A stretch of 64,000 nt of DNA from Roseateles subflavus (GTDB lineage: Bacteria > Pseudomonadota > Gammaproteobacteria > Burkholderiales > Burkholderiaceae_C). This document shows, piece after piece, positions 16,784 through 25,889 of this stretch. The stretch is taken from assembly GCF_030285365.1 (NCBI RefSeq), contig NZ_JASVDS010000009.1, forward strand, positions 45,941-109,940, given 5' to 3'. A program made the translations under genes and the position numbers. Within the stretch, counting starts at the first letter, position 1. Each line of letters begins with the position of its first letter. Below the pieces are notes generated by a model, which worked only from the letters and a program-made list of their open reading frames with translations, ran no database searches and was not told the DNA's origin.

Positions 16784-17250
16784 CGCGCCACCGCCAATCC
16801 GGCTTCACCATGGCCTCGCTGCTCTTCATCCTGGTCGTGCTGGCCGCGCTCGGCGCCGCCATGGCCCTGTTCACGCAGCGCCAGCACATGGGCTCGGCCG
16901 CCGAGCTCGCCGCCTCGCGGGCCTACCAGGCCGCCTATGCCGGGCTGGAGTTCGGCAGCTTCCAGGCCCTGCGCAATCCCGCACCGCCCGCCGCGGCCCC
17001 CGCCTGCTTCTCCCAGACCAATCTCAGCTTCGCGTCGTCTACGGACCCGGCGCTCGCCGACTTCACGGTCACGGTCTCCTGCGTCCGCACGCCCGGGACG
17101 GGCACGGTCAGCGACGGCGCGACGACGCTGGTCTTCTACGACATCACCGCCGTGGCCTGCAACCAGCCGGCAGGCGGCGTCTGCCCGGCCGGCGCGACGC
17201 CTGCTGCCACCTATGTTGAACGCAGCCTCAGCCGGAGGGTGAGCCGATGA
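16780..17250 (+). CDS. mshP: MSHA biogenesis protein MshP
   Basis: A 156-residue membrane-anchored protein with the pilin-like start HRQSG/FTMASLLFILVVLAALGAAM and then RAYQAAYAGLEFGSFQALR, the PilX/MshP-type pattern of the tip complex. It has cysteines in PACFSQ, VSCVR, VACNQ and VCPAG that may pair. It is joined by ATGA overlaps to both mshO and mshQ. Length and position between mshO and mshQ fit MshP. Confidence 0.85.
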   Translation: MTRHRQSGFTMASLLFILVVLAALGAAMALFTQRQHMGSAAELAASRAYQAAYAGLEFGSFQALRNPAPPAAAPACFSQTNLSFASSTDPALADFTVTVSCVRTPGTGTVSDGATTLVFYDITAVACNQPAGGVCPAGATPAATYVERSLSRRVSR

Positions 17251-20200
17251 GCCCTTGCCTGCCCCTGGCTTCCTGGCCCGCCTGGTCCCGGTGGACGCCC
17301 GTCGTCCGTATCCTGCGGGCCTGCCTGGCTGCCGCGCTGCCCTGGGTCGCCCTGTGGGCGCTGCTCACCGCCGGACCGGCCCGCGCGCAATGCGGCCCGC
17401 TGCCCACCACGAATGCGATCACCGCCGGCAGCGGCGGCAACCTCAACCTGGCCACGGATTTCATCGTCAACGGCAACCTCACGAGCGGCAGCGGCCCCAA
17501 CCTGCCGACCACGGGGGTGCGCAACAGCAACGCGACGACCTTCCCCTCGCCGCAGCCTTCGGCCTTTCCCAGCTTCAGCGCCAGCACCAACGTCAACAGC
17601 GGCCCGGTGGCAGCCGGCACCTACAACAAGGTCACCCTCTCGGGCACCCAGAGCTTCAGCGGCGGAACCTACTACATCAACAACGTGGTCCTGAACGCCG
17701 GCTCGACCATCACGCTGGGCAGCGGCACCTACTTCGTCAGCGTGTTCCAGATGCTGGACAACGTCACGGTGAACACCAGCGGCGCCGTGCGGCTCTACAT
17801 CGGCAGTGTCCTCAGTGGCGGCAACTTCGTGAGCGTCAACACGGCCGGCCCCACGGCCAATCTGATGGTCACGCTGGCCAACAATGCCAGCGTCAGCTTC
17901 TCCAACAGCGCCAACTTCCGCGGCGTGATCTACGGGACGTCGAACAACAACGTCAACATCAGCAATTTCGCAACCATCACCGGCATGATCGCCGTGACGG
18001 GCAGCGTCAGCCTGACCACCGGCTCCAGCATCACCCTCAGCGCGGCGGACCAGGCCGCCATCGGCAACAGCAGCACCTGCGACCCGAATGCCGTCGGCCT
18101 GGTCGCCGACTACCACTTCGACGAGTGCAGCTACAACGGCACCGCCGGCGAGGCCAAGGACAGCCGCGGCAGCTACCACGCCACGTCGAGCGGGGCCAAG
18201 CCGAACACGGCGGCGGGCGGCGTGGTCGGCCGCTACCTCAGCACCACGGCCCTGAACGCCTACCTGCTCACCAACAGCAAGGTGCCGCTGCCGGGCGCCT
18301 ACACCATCTCCAGCTGGTACCGGACGCCCTTCACCACGGACGCCAGCAACCGCTACCACGTCCTCGGTTCGCTGGATGTCTCCGGCAGCAGCTGCATCGG
18401 CGACCTCATGTTCAGCGATGACCTGAACTCGTACCGCTGGGGCGTCTACAGCCAGCCGGGCGGCATCGTCAGCGGCACCCAGTCCGTCAACCTCGCGAGC
18501 GGCTGGCACCACGTGGCCCTCGTGGCGAGCGGCAGCACGACGCAGATCTACCTGGACGGCACGTTCCGCGATTCCGTGCCCCTGCGCATCAACAGCACCA
18601 GCGCGTCCCTCGGCATGCGCTACATCGGCACGTCCTGCGACAACGTCAACGTGCAGGCCTTCCGTGCGCCGATCGACGAGTTCATGGTGTTCAACTCGGC
18701 CCTCAGCAGCACGGACGTCAGCAACATCTACAACAACCAGCGCAACGGCAAGAACTGGGACGGCACGACCCGCAGCGCCACCTGCGCGCCAGCCGTCGGG
18801 AGCTTCCTCATCAGCGGCACGGGCCCGGCCTCCACCTGCAGCCCGCAGACGATCACCGTCACCGCGCGCGATGCCAGCGGCAACACCCTCACGGGCTACA
18901 CCGGCACCGTCACGCTCCGGACCTCCAGCAACCTCGGCACCTGGGCCAAGGGCAGCAGCCCGACGCCCGGGGGCACCCTGACCGCGGGCGCCAACGACGG
19001 CCAGGCCACCTACACCTTCGTGGCCGGGGACCTCGGCGTTGCCAAGTTCACGCTGGCCCACCAGGCCGCGCGCGACCTCACCGTCACCGTCACCGACACC
19101 AGCACGCTCGTCGCCTCCACCTCCGCCACCGTGCAGTTCCGGGACAACGCCTTCGTGTGGACGGAGGACCTCAACAACAAGATCAGCGGCAACTGGATCG
19201 CCGTCGCGGGGCGCACGCACGACCTGCAGCTCGCCCTGTGGAAGAAGGACGCCTCGACCGGCCAGTGCAGCGTCGCCACGGACTACACCGGCAGCCGCAA
19301 CCTCAAGATCTGGCGGACCGACAGCAGCGGCAGCTGGACGGACCCGACCGTGGCGCTGCCCTCGCCCGCGTCGCCCGTGAGCATCACCACGACCAAGCCC
19401 GGGGCGAGCAATCTCGCTCTGACCTTCGCTGCGGGCAAGGCCTCCGTCAACCTGGGCACGACGGACGTGGGCCAATACACGCTGAACGTGGCGGACGAGA
19501 CCAATCTCTATGCCTCCAACGCCATCAGCGGGAGCAGCAGCGTGCTCACGGTACGCCCCTTCACGATCGTGGTGAACGGCATCGTGATGGGCGGCACGGC
19601 CAACCCCAATGGCAGCGCCGCGGGTGATGCCGTCTTCGGCGCGGCGGGGGCGAACTTCAGCGCGACGGTCGGCGGCTACCGCTGGAGCAGCGGTGCGGAC
19701 AGCGCGGACGACGGCGTCCCGGATGCCAACATCAACCTGAGCACCGCCACCGCCGGCGGCCTTGCCCCCAAGTTCGCCGCCACGGTCACGCTCGCGCCGC
19801 TGGCGGGCTCCCAGACCCCGTCCGCCGGCGTGCTCGGCAGCTTGAACAACGGCGCGGTGAACGTCACCGGGGGCGCCAGCACGGCCGCCACGCTGCAGTA
19901 CACCGAGGTCGGCAGCTTCCAGCTCGCCACCGTCGGCGCGCTGAAGGACTACCTCGGCGTGAGCGGCCTGAATGTCGACGCCCTGGTCTTCAACAGCGCC
20001 GGCGCGCAGAACACGACCGTCGGCCGCTTCATCCCGGCGAGCTTTGCCCTGTCCAACGGCAGCGTGAAGCATCGCAGCACCGCCAGCTGCGCGCCGGCGT
20101 CCGCCTTCACCTACCTCGGCGAGAACTTCGAGCTGAGCTTCGATCTCGAGGCCCGCAACGCACTCGGCGCGCGGACGCAGAACTACACCGGCACCTACGC

Positions 20201-20999
20201 CAAGCTCGCGCTCGGCACGCCGTCCAACTTCGCGCCGGCCGGCATTGCGGGCAGCACGCTCTTCAAGACCGGCGGCGGGCGCTTGACGGCCGTGAGCAGC
20301 ACCGGCACCTGGGCGAACGGCCAGGCCACGGCCGTGAAGCTGGTCCTCAATGCGGGCCGGGCCACGGGTCCGGGCGGCGCCAGCGCTCCGGATGGCCCGT
20401 TCACGGCCAGCTTCGGCATCCTGCCCTCCGACGGCGAGGCCAGCGGCATCAGCACTGCCAACCTCGACACGGATTCGCCGGCCAATGGCAACGACCGAGG
20501 CTTGGTCGCGACAGTCGCCCTGCGCTACGGTCGCCTGCGCCTGCAAAATGCAATAGGCTCCCAGAATCGCAGCCTGAGCCTGCCGCTGCAGGCGTACTAC
20601 TGGGACGGCAGCGTCTACCAGACCAACACCCTGGACAGCTGCACCAGCATCAGCAGCAACCAGATCAGCTTCGGGAACTACCGCAAGACCATGACCAGCG
20701 CGGACGCCACGGTACTCAGCAGCCCCGTCACCCTCAACCAGGGGCAGGCCCTGATCACCCTGGCCAAGCCCCTGACGGGCCACAACGGCAGCTACGACGT
20801 CGCCCTGGCCCTCGGCAGCGCCGCTACGGATGCCAGCTGCCTCAGCTGGACACCCCAGCCCGCCGCCGCCAGCGGCGCCAACCTCACCCACCTGCGCTGG
20901 CCCTGGTGCGGCAATGCCGCCGACAAGGACCCCAGCGCCCGCGCCAGCTTCGGCGTCTACGGCGGGGCCGGCACCACCCTCTATCAGCGGGAGAACTGA
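17247..20999 (+). CDS. mshQ: MshQ-like pilus tip adhesin with LamG-type domain
   Basis: Large exported protein of 1250 residues and the biggest gene of the locus. After an N-terminal hydrophobic signal (about 25-47, ending ARAQ) comes a repetitive beta region rich in Asn, Ser, Gly and Thr, then a concanavalin/LamG-like domain at about 283-485 (GLVADYHFDECSYNG to VFNSALSSTDVSNIYNN), an Ig-like stretch (about 515-630) and a conserved C-terminal region (from about 770) shared by MshQ proteins. Coupled to mshP by ATGA. A surface-binding role is inferred; the LamG fold suggests glycan contact. Confidence 0.85.
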   Translation: MSPCLPLASWPAWSRWTPVVRILRACLAAALPWVALWALLTAGPARAQCGPLPTTNAITAGSGGNLNLATDFIVNGNLTSGSGPNLPTTGVRNSNATTFPSPQPSAFPSFSASTNVNSGPVAAGTYNKVTLSGTQSFSGGTYYINNVVLNAGSTITLGSGTYFVSVFQMLDNVTVNTSGAVRLYIGSVLSGGNFVSVNTAGPTANLMVTLANNASVSFSNSANFRGVIYGTSNNNVNISNFATITGMIAVTGSVSLTTGSSITLSAADQAAIGNSSTCDPNAVGLVADYHFDECSYNGTAGEAKDSRGSYHATSSGAKPNTAAGGVVGRYLSTTALNAYLLTNSKVPLPGAYTISSWYRTPFTTDASNRYHVLGSLDVSGSSCIGDLMFSDDLNSYRWGVYSQPGGIVSGTQSVNLASGWHHVALVASGSTTQIYLDGTFRDSVPLRINSTSASLGMRYIGTSCDNVNVQAFRAPIDEFMVFNSALSSTDVSNIYNNQRNGKNWDGTTRSATCAPAVGSFLISGTGPASTCSPQTITVTARDASGNTLTGYTGTVTLRTSSNLGTWAKGSSPTPGGTLTAGANDGQATYTFVAGDLGVAKFTLAHQAARDLTVTVTDTSTLVASTSATVQFRDNAFVWTEDLNNKISGNWIAVAGRTHDLQLALWKKDASTGQCSVATDYTGSRNLKIWRTDSSGSWTDPTVALPSPASPVSITTTKPGASNLALTFAAGKASVNLGTTDVGQYTLNVADETNLYASNAISGSSSVLTVRPFTIVVNGIVMGGTANPNGSAAGDAVFGAAGANFSATVGGYRWSSGADSADDGVPDANINLSTATAGGLAPKFAATVTLAPLAGSQTPSAGVLGSLNNGAVNVTGGASTAATLQYTEVGSFQLATVGALKDYLGVSGLNVDALVFNSAGAQNTTVGRFIPASFALSNGSVKHRSTASCAPASAFTYLGENFELSFDLEARNALGARTQNYTGTYAKLALGTPSNFAPAGIAGSTLFKTGGGRLTAVSSTGTWANGQATAVKLVLNAGRATGPGGASAPDGPFTASFGILPSDGEASGISTANLDTDSPANGNDRGLVATVALRYGRLRLQNAIGSQNRSLSLPLQAYYWDGSVYQTNTLDSCTSISSNQISFGNYRKTMTSADATVLSSPVTLNQGQALITLAKPLTGHNGSYDVALALGSAATDASCLSWTPQPAAASGANLTHLRWPWCGNAADKDPSARASFGVYGGAGTTLYQREN

Positions 21000-21044
21000 C
21001 TTGACCCGGACATCGTGCGCCCACGTCCGCGCGGGAAGCGGCCG

Positions 21045-22082
21045 ATGAAGCGGCTGCTGCAACTCCTCGGCGCCCCCTGGCGCAAGGCCCTCGGCCAGTC
21101 CGGCGTGCTCGCCTACCGGGCCACGCCGACGCAGTTCAGCTGGGTACGCCTCGGCGCGGGCAAGACCTGGCCCCGTGAACTGCTGGGCCTGGGCCATCTC
21201 GAGCGCGCCGACCAGGACGAAAGCCAGTGGGCCCAGCAGCTTGCGGGGCTCGGCCTCGGCGGCGAGCAGGTGATCGCGCTGCTGGAGATGGACGACTATG
21301 CCGTCTACAAGCTCCCCGCCCCCAACGTCCCGTCCAGCGAGCTCAAGGCCGCTGCGCGCTGGCAGATCAAGGAGCTCGTCGAGGGGCGCCTGGACCAGCT
21401 GACCCTCGACGTCCTCCAGGCCGGGGACGACTCCCGCAGCCAGAAGGAGATGCTGGTGTTCGCCGCCCGCAATGCCGCCATCGAGCGGGTCTGCCACACC
21501 GCGGCCACGGCCGGCTGCATGACGCAGGTGGTGGACGTGTGGGAGACCGCGGTCCGCAACCTCCAGACGGCCCGCGCGGCCCAGGACGATCTGTCCGGCA
21601 AGGCCACGGCCGCGCTGCTGGTGATGCCGGACCAGTGCCTGCTGACCATCTCCACGGGCGACGAGCTCTACTACACACGCCGCCTGGACGCCGACGACCG
21701 CCTCTTCGAGAGGGCCACGAGCACCGCCAAGGCAGCCGAGCGCGAGGAAGTGCCGCTGGGCTTCGAGTACATGCCGGGCGACGAGCTCGGCTTCACCGGC
21801 ATGGAGACGGAGGAGTCCGGCCTGGTGCTCGAGCTGCAGCGCTCCATCGATGTCTGGGAGCGCTCCTGGCCCAGCCTGCCGCTCACCCGCCTGTACGTGC
21901 TCAGCGCCGATCACGACGAGGCCGTGGCGCGCTTCCTGCAGAAGGAGCTGGGCCTGCGCACGACGGCGCTGATGCCGGCGTCCCTGTTCAGCGGCGCGTC
22001 GCTCGGCACTGATTCCCGCCTGCTGGCCGCCTGCCTGCCCCTGCTGGGTGCCGCCCTGCGTGACGACACCGCCAGCCCCTAG
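21045..22082 (+). CDS. mshI: MSHA biogenesis protein MshI (PilM-like)
   Basis: Product of 345 residues, related to the actin-like PilM component of the pilus alignment complex. Recognisable features are the GVLAYRATPTQFSWVRL start and VIALLEMDDYAVYKLPAPNVP. The ATG at 21045 with GGAAG upstream is preferred to an in-frame GTG at 21015. It follows mshQ by 45 bases and precedes a PilN-like gene by 6. A 16-base word GGCAAGACCTGGCCCC (21159-21174) inside this gene recurs elsewhere in the window. Confidence 0.82.
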   Translation: MKRLLQLLGAPWRKALGQSGVLAYRATPTQFSWVRLGAGKTWPRELLGLGHLERADQDESQWAQQLAGLGLGGEQVIALLEMDDYAVYKLPAPNVPSSELKAAARWQIKELVEGRLDQLTLDVLQAGDDSRSQKEMLVFAARNAAIERVCHTAATAGCMTQVVDVWETAVRNLQTARAAQDDLSGKATAALLVMPDQCLLTISTGDELYYTRRLDADDRLFERATSTAKAAEREEVPLGFEYMPGDELGFTGMETEESGLVLELQRSIDVWERSWPSLPLTRLYVLSADHDEAVARFLQKELGLRTTALMPASLFSGASLGTDSRLLAACLPLLGAALRDDTASP

Positions 22083-22088
22083 ACCGCC

Positions 22089-22832
22089 ATGGCACAACAG
22101 ATCAACCTGCTCACCCCCATCCTGCTCAAGCCCAGGCGCCACTTCACGGCCGTGGCGATGCTGCAGGCGCTGGGGCTCATCCTGATCGGCAGCCTCGCCC
22201 TGGCCGCCTGGATCGGCAGCCGCGCCGACCAGCGCCGCGCCGAGTTCATCAGCCGCTCGGCCGCGCAGAAGTCGCAGCAGGAGGCCCTGACCCGCACGCT
22301 GGCCGCTCTGCCAGGCGCCAGTGACCTCAAGGCCACCGAGGCCCAGATCGCGCTCCTGAAGCAGCAGCAGCAGAGCCAGTCGGCACTGCTGCAGTCCCTG
22401 ACCCACGGCCAGCGTCCGGCCGGCGAACGCCACAGCGACCTCCTTGCCCTGCTGGCCAGCTCGGTGCCGGCCACCGTGTGGCTGCAGGGGCTGCGCTGGC
22501 AGGCCGGCCAGCTCGAGCTCAGCGGCGGCACGCTGGATCCGTCCGCGCTTCGCGGCTGGGTGTCCCGCCTGCAGACGCAGGCCCTGCTCCAACGGGTCGT
22601 GCTGGCGGAGGTGAAGCTGGAGCTCGTGTCGGCCGGCAGTGCAGGCGCCGACGCCGGGCTGGCGGGTCGGCTGCAGCTGCCGGCGGGTGCCGCGGCCGCC
22701 GGACAGCCGGTCTGGGCCTTCCAGGTGCGAGGCGTCGCCCCGGTCCTGCCCCTCACGCCGGCCGCGTCCGCGGCGCTGGCCGCCGCCGCCCCGGTCCAGG
22801 TGGCCACGATGCAGTCGGGAGGTCAGCCATGA
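22089..22832 (+). CDS. PilN-like MSHA biogenesis protein (MshI2)
   Basis: A 247-residue bitopic membrane protein starting MAQQINLLTPILLKP, the cytoplasmic INLL motif by which PilN binds PilM. A transmembrane helix (about 24-43) precedes a coiled coil (about 45-110) and a periplasmic ferredoxin-like domain around VPATVWLQGLRWQAGQLELSG. It overlaps the next gene by four bases. With MshI, MshJ and MshK it would form the inner-membrane alignment complex connecting platform and secretin. Confidence 0.82.
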   Translation: MAQQINLLTPILLKPRRHFTAVAMLQALGLILIGSLALAAWIGSRADQRRAEFISRSAAQKSQQEALTRTLAALPGASDLKATEAQIALLKQQQQSQSALLQSLTHGQRPAGERHSDLLALLASSVPATVWLQGLRWQAGQLELSGGTLDPSALRGWVSRLQTQALLQRVVLAEVKLELVSAGSAGADAGLAGRLQLPAGAAAAGQPVWAFQVRGVAPVLPLTPAASAALAAAAPVQVATMQSGGQP

Positions 22833-23497
22833 CGGCCCATGAGATCCACAGCGCGTGGCGCGCACGCTGGGAACGGTCCGCCGAGCGCATCGACGCCCTG
22901 AGCCTGCGCGAGCGGGTCTTCCTGTTCCTGTGCCTGACCGTCGTGCTGGTGCTGGCCGTCGACACGCTGGTGCTGGACCCGCTGATGCGTGAGCAGCGCG
23001 AACAGCAGGCCATCGTCCATCGGCAGGACGACGACCTGCAGCGCCTGCGCGACCAGATCACCCAGCTCAACGCGCTGAACCAGGGCGACACCGAACTGGC
23101 CCGACGCCGGCGCGAGCTGACGGCGCTCAACGAGGCGCTGCAGGCCCAGTCGCAGCGCCTGGAGCAGATTCGCCAGGGCAGCAGCGCGCTGCCGCAGCTG
23201 CCTCAGCTGCTGAGCCAGCTGCTGCAAAAGCATGAGCGCCTGCAACTCACCCGGCTGGACAGCGCCGCCAAGCCGGCCCCCGAGATGGCCGGCCGCCTGA
23301 CCGCCCCGCCGGGCCTGCAGTGGCAGGCCGTGGACCTCGAGCTGCGAGGCGACTACCTCGACCTCCTGCGCTACCTCGCCAGCCTGGAGCAGGCGCTGCC
23401 CGAGCTGCGCTGGGGACCGCTTCAGATCCAGTCCGGCGGCCCGGACGGCGCCCACCGCATGAGCGTGCAGATGTATGTGCTGAGGCCCGACGCATGA
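22829..23497 (+). CDS. mshJ: MSHA biogenesis protein MshJ (PilO-like)
   Basis: Bitopic protein of 222 residues: short cytoplasmic start, a membrane helix at about 29-50 (VFLFLCLTVVLVLAVDTLVL), a heptad-rich coiled coil (about 55-125, many Gln and Arg) and a C-terminal domain containing LRGDYLDLLRYLASLEQ, typical of PilO/MshJ. It is embedded between the PilN-like gene and mshK with four-base overlaps on both sides. Confidence 0.85.
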   Translation: MTAHEIHSAWRARWERSAERIDALSLRERVFLFLCLTVVLVLAVDTLVLDPLMREQREQQAIVHRQDDDLQRLRDQITQLNALNQGDTELARRRRELTALNEALQAQSQRLEQIRQGSSALPQLPQLLSQLLQKHERLQLTRLDSAAKPAPEMAGRLTAPPGLQWQAVDLELRGDYLDLLRYLASLEQALPELRWGPLQIQSGGPDGAHRMSVQMYVLRPDA

Positions 23498-23922
23498 GCC
23501 GCATGATCCCCTCCCGCCGCCCCGCCGCGGGCCTGTTCGCCCTCGCGACCGGCGCCCTGCTGCTGCCGGTCCTCGCGGAGGCCCAGGCCCCTCAGCGCGA
23601 TCCCATGCAGCCGCCCGCCGCGCTGCGCCCCGCCGCCACGCCGGGCAGTGCCAACGCGGCGCCGGCCCTGCCGGAGAGCGCCCAGGTCCTGATCGTCGAC
23701 GGCAAGGCCTATGCGCTGATCGGCAGCCGCCGCTACGCCTCCGGCACGCGCATCGGCAGCGGCGCCGACGCCCTGCTGGTGGAGCGCGTCAATGAACACG
23801 GCGTCTGGCTGCGCAGCCGCGACGGGCTGCACGCGCTGCCCATGCTCAGCGGCGTCAGCAAGAAGCCCAGCCCCGAATCCGGTTCGCCCGACAAGTCACA
23901 AGAGAAAAGGGATCGCCCATGA
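23494..23922 (+). CDS. mshK: MSHA biogenesis protein MshK (PilP-like)
   Basis: Periplasmic protein of 142 residues with an N-terminal signal (about 1-31, ending AEAQA) followed by QRDPMQPP, the DPM-PP motif shared by MshK and PilP. The C-terminal half (VLIVDGKAYALIGSRRYASG and onwards) is a small beta domain that in homologues contacts the secretin. The tail is charged (SPDKSQEKRDRP). It overlaps the secretin gene by ATGA, which supports a joint role. Confidence 0.85.
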   Translation: MSRMIPSRRPAAGLFALATGALLLPVLAEAQAPQRDPMQPPAALRPAATPGSANAAPALPESAQVLIVDGKAYALIGSRRYASGTRIGSGADALLVERVNEHGVWLRSRDGLHALPMLSGVSKKPSPESGSPDKSQEKRDRP

Positions 23923-25745
23923 AACGCCCCGCCCAGTCCGCCTCCCGGCCCGCCGCTCGCCAGGGTCCGCAGCGCCTTGGCAATGCCGCCCTCGTGCTGG
24001 GCCTGGGTCTGCTGAGTGCCTGTGCCGAGAAGCCCCTGCAGGTCGCCCAGCCCGTCGCCGCACTGCGGGCCGAGCTGGACGCCGCCCGCGCCCGCGCCAC
24101 CGAGGCCGAGGCGCAGGCCGCCGCACGTGCCGCCAGCGCGCCCGCCACCCCCGCGACGCCCCCGGTGAGCGCGCCCGCCGAGCCCCGCTTCGACCTCGTG
24201 GTGAACGGTGCCCAGGCCAAGGACGTCTACCTCTCGCTGGTGGCTGACACGCGCTACAGCATGATCGTGCACCCCGGCGTCAGCGGCCAGCTGTCCCTGA
24301 CCCTCAAGGGCGTCACGATGCGCGAGGCGCTCGAGTCCCTGCGCGACGTCTATGGCTACGACTTCCGCATCGACGGCCGCCGCGTGACGGTCTACCCGGC
24401 CACGATGCAGACGCGGGTCTTCAGCATCAACTACCTGCCGGGCCAGCGCATCGGCCGCAGCGAGCTGCGCGTCAGCACGGGCGCCCGCATGACCGGCACC
24501 TCGAACGGCAGCAGCTCGAACGGCGTCGCGAACAGCGGCACGGGCACCAGCACGGATGGCAACAACGGCAGCAACGGCACCGTGCAGCAATCCGAAAGCA
24601 GCCGCGTCAGCACCGCCACGAAGGCGGACTTCTGGTCCGAGCTGCAGGAGGCGCTCAACAGCCTCGTCGGAGGCGGCGAGGGCCGCAGCGTCATCGCCAG
24701 CCCACAGGCCAGCACCATCGCCGTGCGGGCGATGCCGGAGGAGCTGCGCGCCGTCGAGAGCTTCCTGAAAGCCACGCGCATGGCCGTCGAGCGCCAGGTC
24801 ATGCTCGAGGCCAAGATCGTCGAGGTGGAGCTGCGCGAGGGCTACCAGAGCGGCGTGGACTGGTCCATCCTGCGCTCGCGCACCATGGCCGGCCAGACCA
24901 GCGTCAACCCCTCGCTGCCGCTCATCACGCCCTCCGTCGTCAACCCGCTGGTGGGCAACACCGCCGGGCTGCCCACCCTGTCCACCGGCAACCAGACCCC
25001 GCTCTGGCCCGATCTCATCCCGCTGCCCTCGGCCGGCGGCGGCGCCTTCGGCCTGGCCCTGACGCGCGGCAGTTTCCAGGGGCTGATCAGCTTCCTCGAA
25101 AGCCACGGGGACACGCAGATCCTCTCCAGCCCGCGTGTGGCGACGCTGAACAACCAGAAGGCCGTGCTGAAGGTCGGCTCGGACGACTACTTCGTCACCG
25201 GCATCAACAGCGGCAACACCACCAACTCGACCAACACCAACAACACCACCGGCGTGGTGATGCCCACGCTGATCCTCACGCCCTTCTTCTCCGGCATCGC
25301 CCTGGACGTCACGCCGCAGATCGACGACGGCGACACCATCACGCTGCATGTGCACCCGTCCGTCACCAACGTGACAGAGCGCACCAAGCAGGTGGACCTC
25401 GGCGCCGCGGGCAACTACCGCCTGCCGCTGGCCTCCAGCAGCGTCAACGAGACCGATACCGTCGTGCGGGTGCCTGACGGCGCCATCGTCGCGATCGGCG
25501 GGCTGATGCAGCAGGAGAGCACGCGCCGCGGCTCCGGCCTGCCCGGTGCGGACCAGAACCCCATCACCGCCACGCTGCTGGGCAACCGGGCCAACAATGG
25601 CCGCAAGCGCGAGCTCGTGGTGCTGATCCGCTCGACCATCATCCGCAGCGCGCAGGACTGGGAGCAGGAGACCGCCCGCAGCGCCCAACGCCTGGAAGAC
25701 ACGGACGCCCGGCAGCGCAAGGTCATCCGCGTCGGCCAGCCCTGA
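23919..25745 (+). CDS. mshL: MSHA outer-membrane secretin MshL
   Basis: Secretin of 608 residues forming the outer-membrane pore for the pilus. The lipoprotein signal ends at LLSAC, suggesting a lipidated Cys28. N-domain repeats follow (RFDLVVNGAQAKDVYLSLVAD and VYGYDFRIDGRRVTVYPATM), then a Gly/Ser/Asn-rich linker, and the secretin core with VMLEAKIVEVELREGYQSG, LSSPRVATLNNQKAVLKVG and VVRVPDGAIVAIGGLM. It closes the msh cluster; mshM and mshN, often next, are not here. Confidence 0.92.
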   Translation: MKRPAQSASRPAARQGPQRLGNAALVLGLGLLSACAEKPLQVAQPVAALRAELDAARARATEAEAQAAARAASAPATPATPPVSAPAEPRFDLVVNGAQAKDVYLSLVADTRYSMIVHPGVSGQLSLTLKGVTMREALESLRDVYGYDFRIDGRRVTVYPATMQTRVFSINYLPGQRIGRSELRVSTGARMTGTSNGSSSNGVANSGTGTSTDGNNGSNGTVQQSESSRVSTATKADFWSELQEALNSLVGGGEGRSVIASPQASTIAVRAMPEELRAVESFLKATRMAVERQVMLEAKIVEVELREGYQSGVDWSILRSRTMAGQTSVNPSLPLITPSVVNPLVGNTAGLPTLSTGNQTPLWPDLIPLPSAGGGAFGLALTRGSFQGLISFLESHGDTQILSSPRVATLNNQKAVLKVGSDDYFVTGINSGNTTNSTNTNNTTGVVMPTLILTPFFSGIALDVTPQIDDGDTITLHVHPSVTNVTERTKQVDLGAAGNYRLPLASSSVNETDTVVRVPDGAIVAIGGLMQQESTRRGSGLPGADQNPITATLLGNRANNGRKRELVVLIRSTIIRSAQDWEQETARSAQRLEDTDARQRKVIRVGQP

Positions 25746-25889
25746 GCGTGGTCGCCCTGCGCACGCGACGGCGTGGGGCTGTCCCTGCTTGCGGGGCCAT
25801 GCCGGCCCCACCCTACCTGAGTTTCCCGCTTGTCAGCCCACGGGTCATCCGTGATAGTCGGCCGGTGATGAAAGTCAGGGGGAACGACA

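Noticed and set aside
17211..22865. A very long minus-strand open frame (1884 codons) opposite mshQ, mshI and the PilN-like gene.
   Set aside because: It is antisense to well-recognised genes, has shadow-type composition (Gly/Ala/Arg/Val/His-rich), and shows no domain. High GC makes stop codons rare in such frames.
25750..25830. Hairpin GGGGCC-ATGCC-GGCCCC after mshL as a terminator.
   Set aside because: No T run follows and the surrounding sequence has many similar GC stems by chance.
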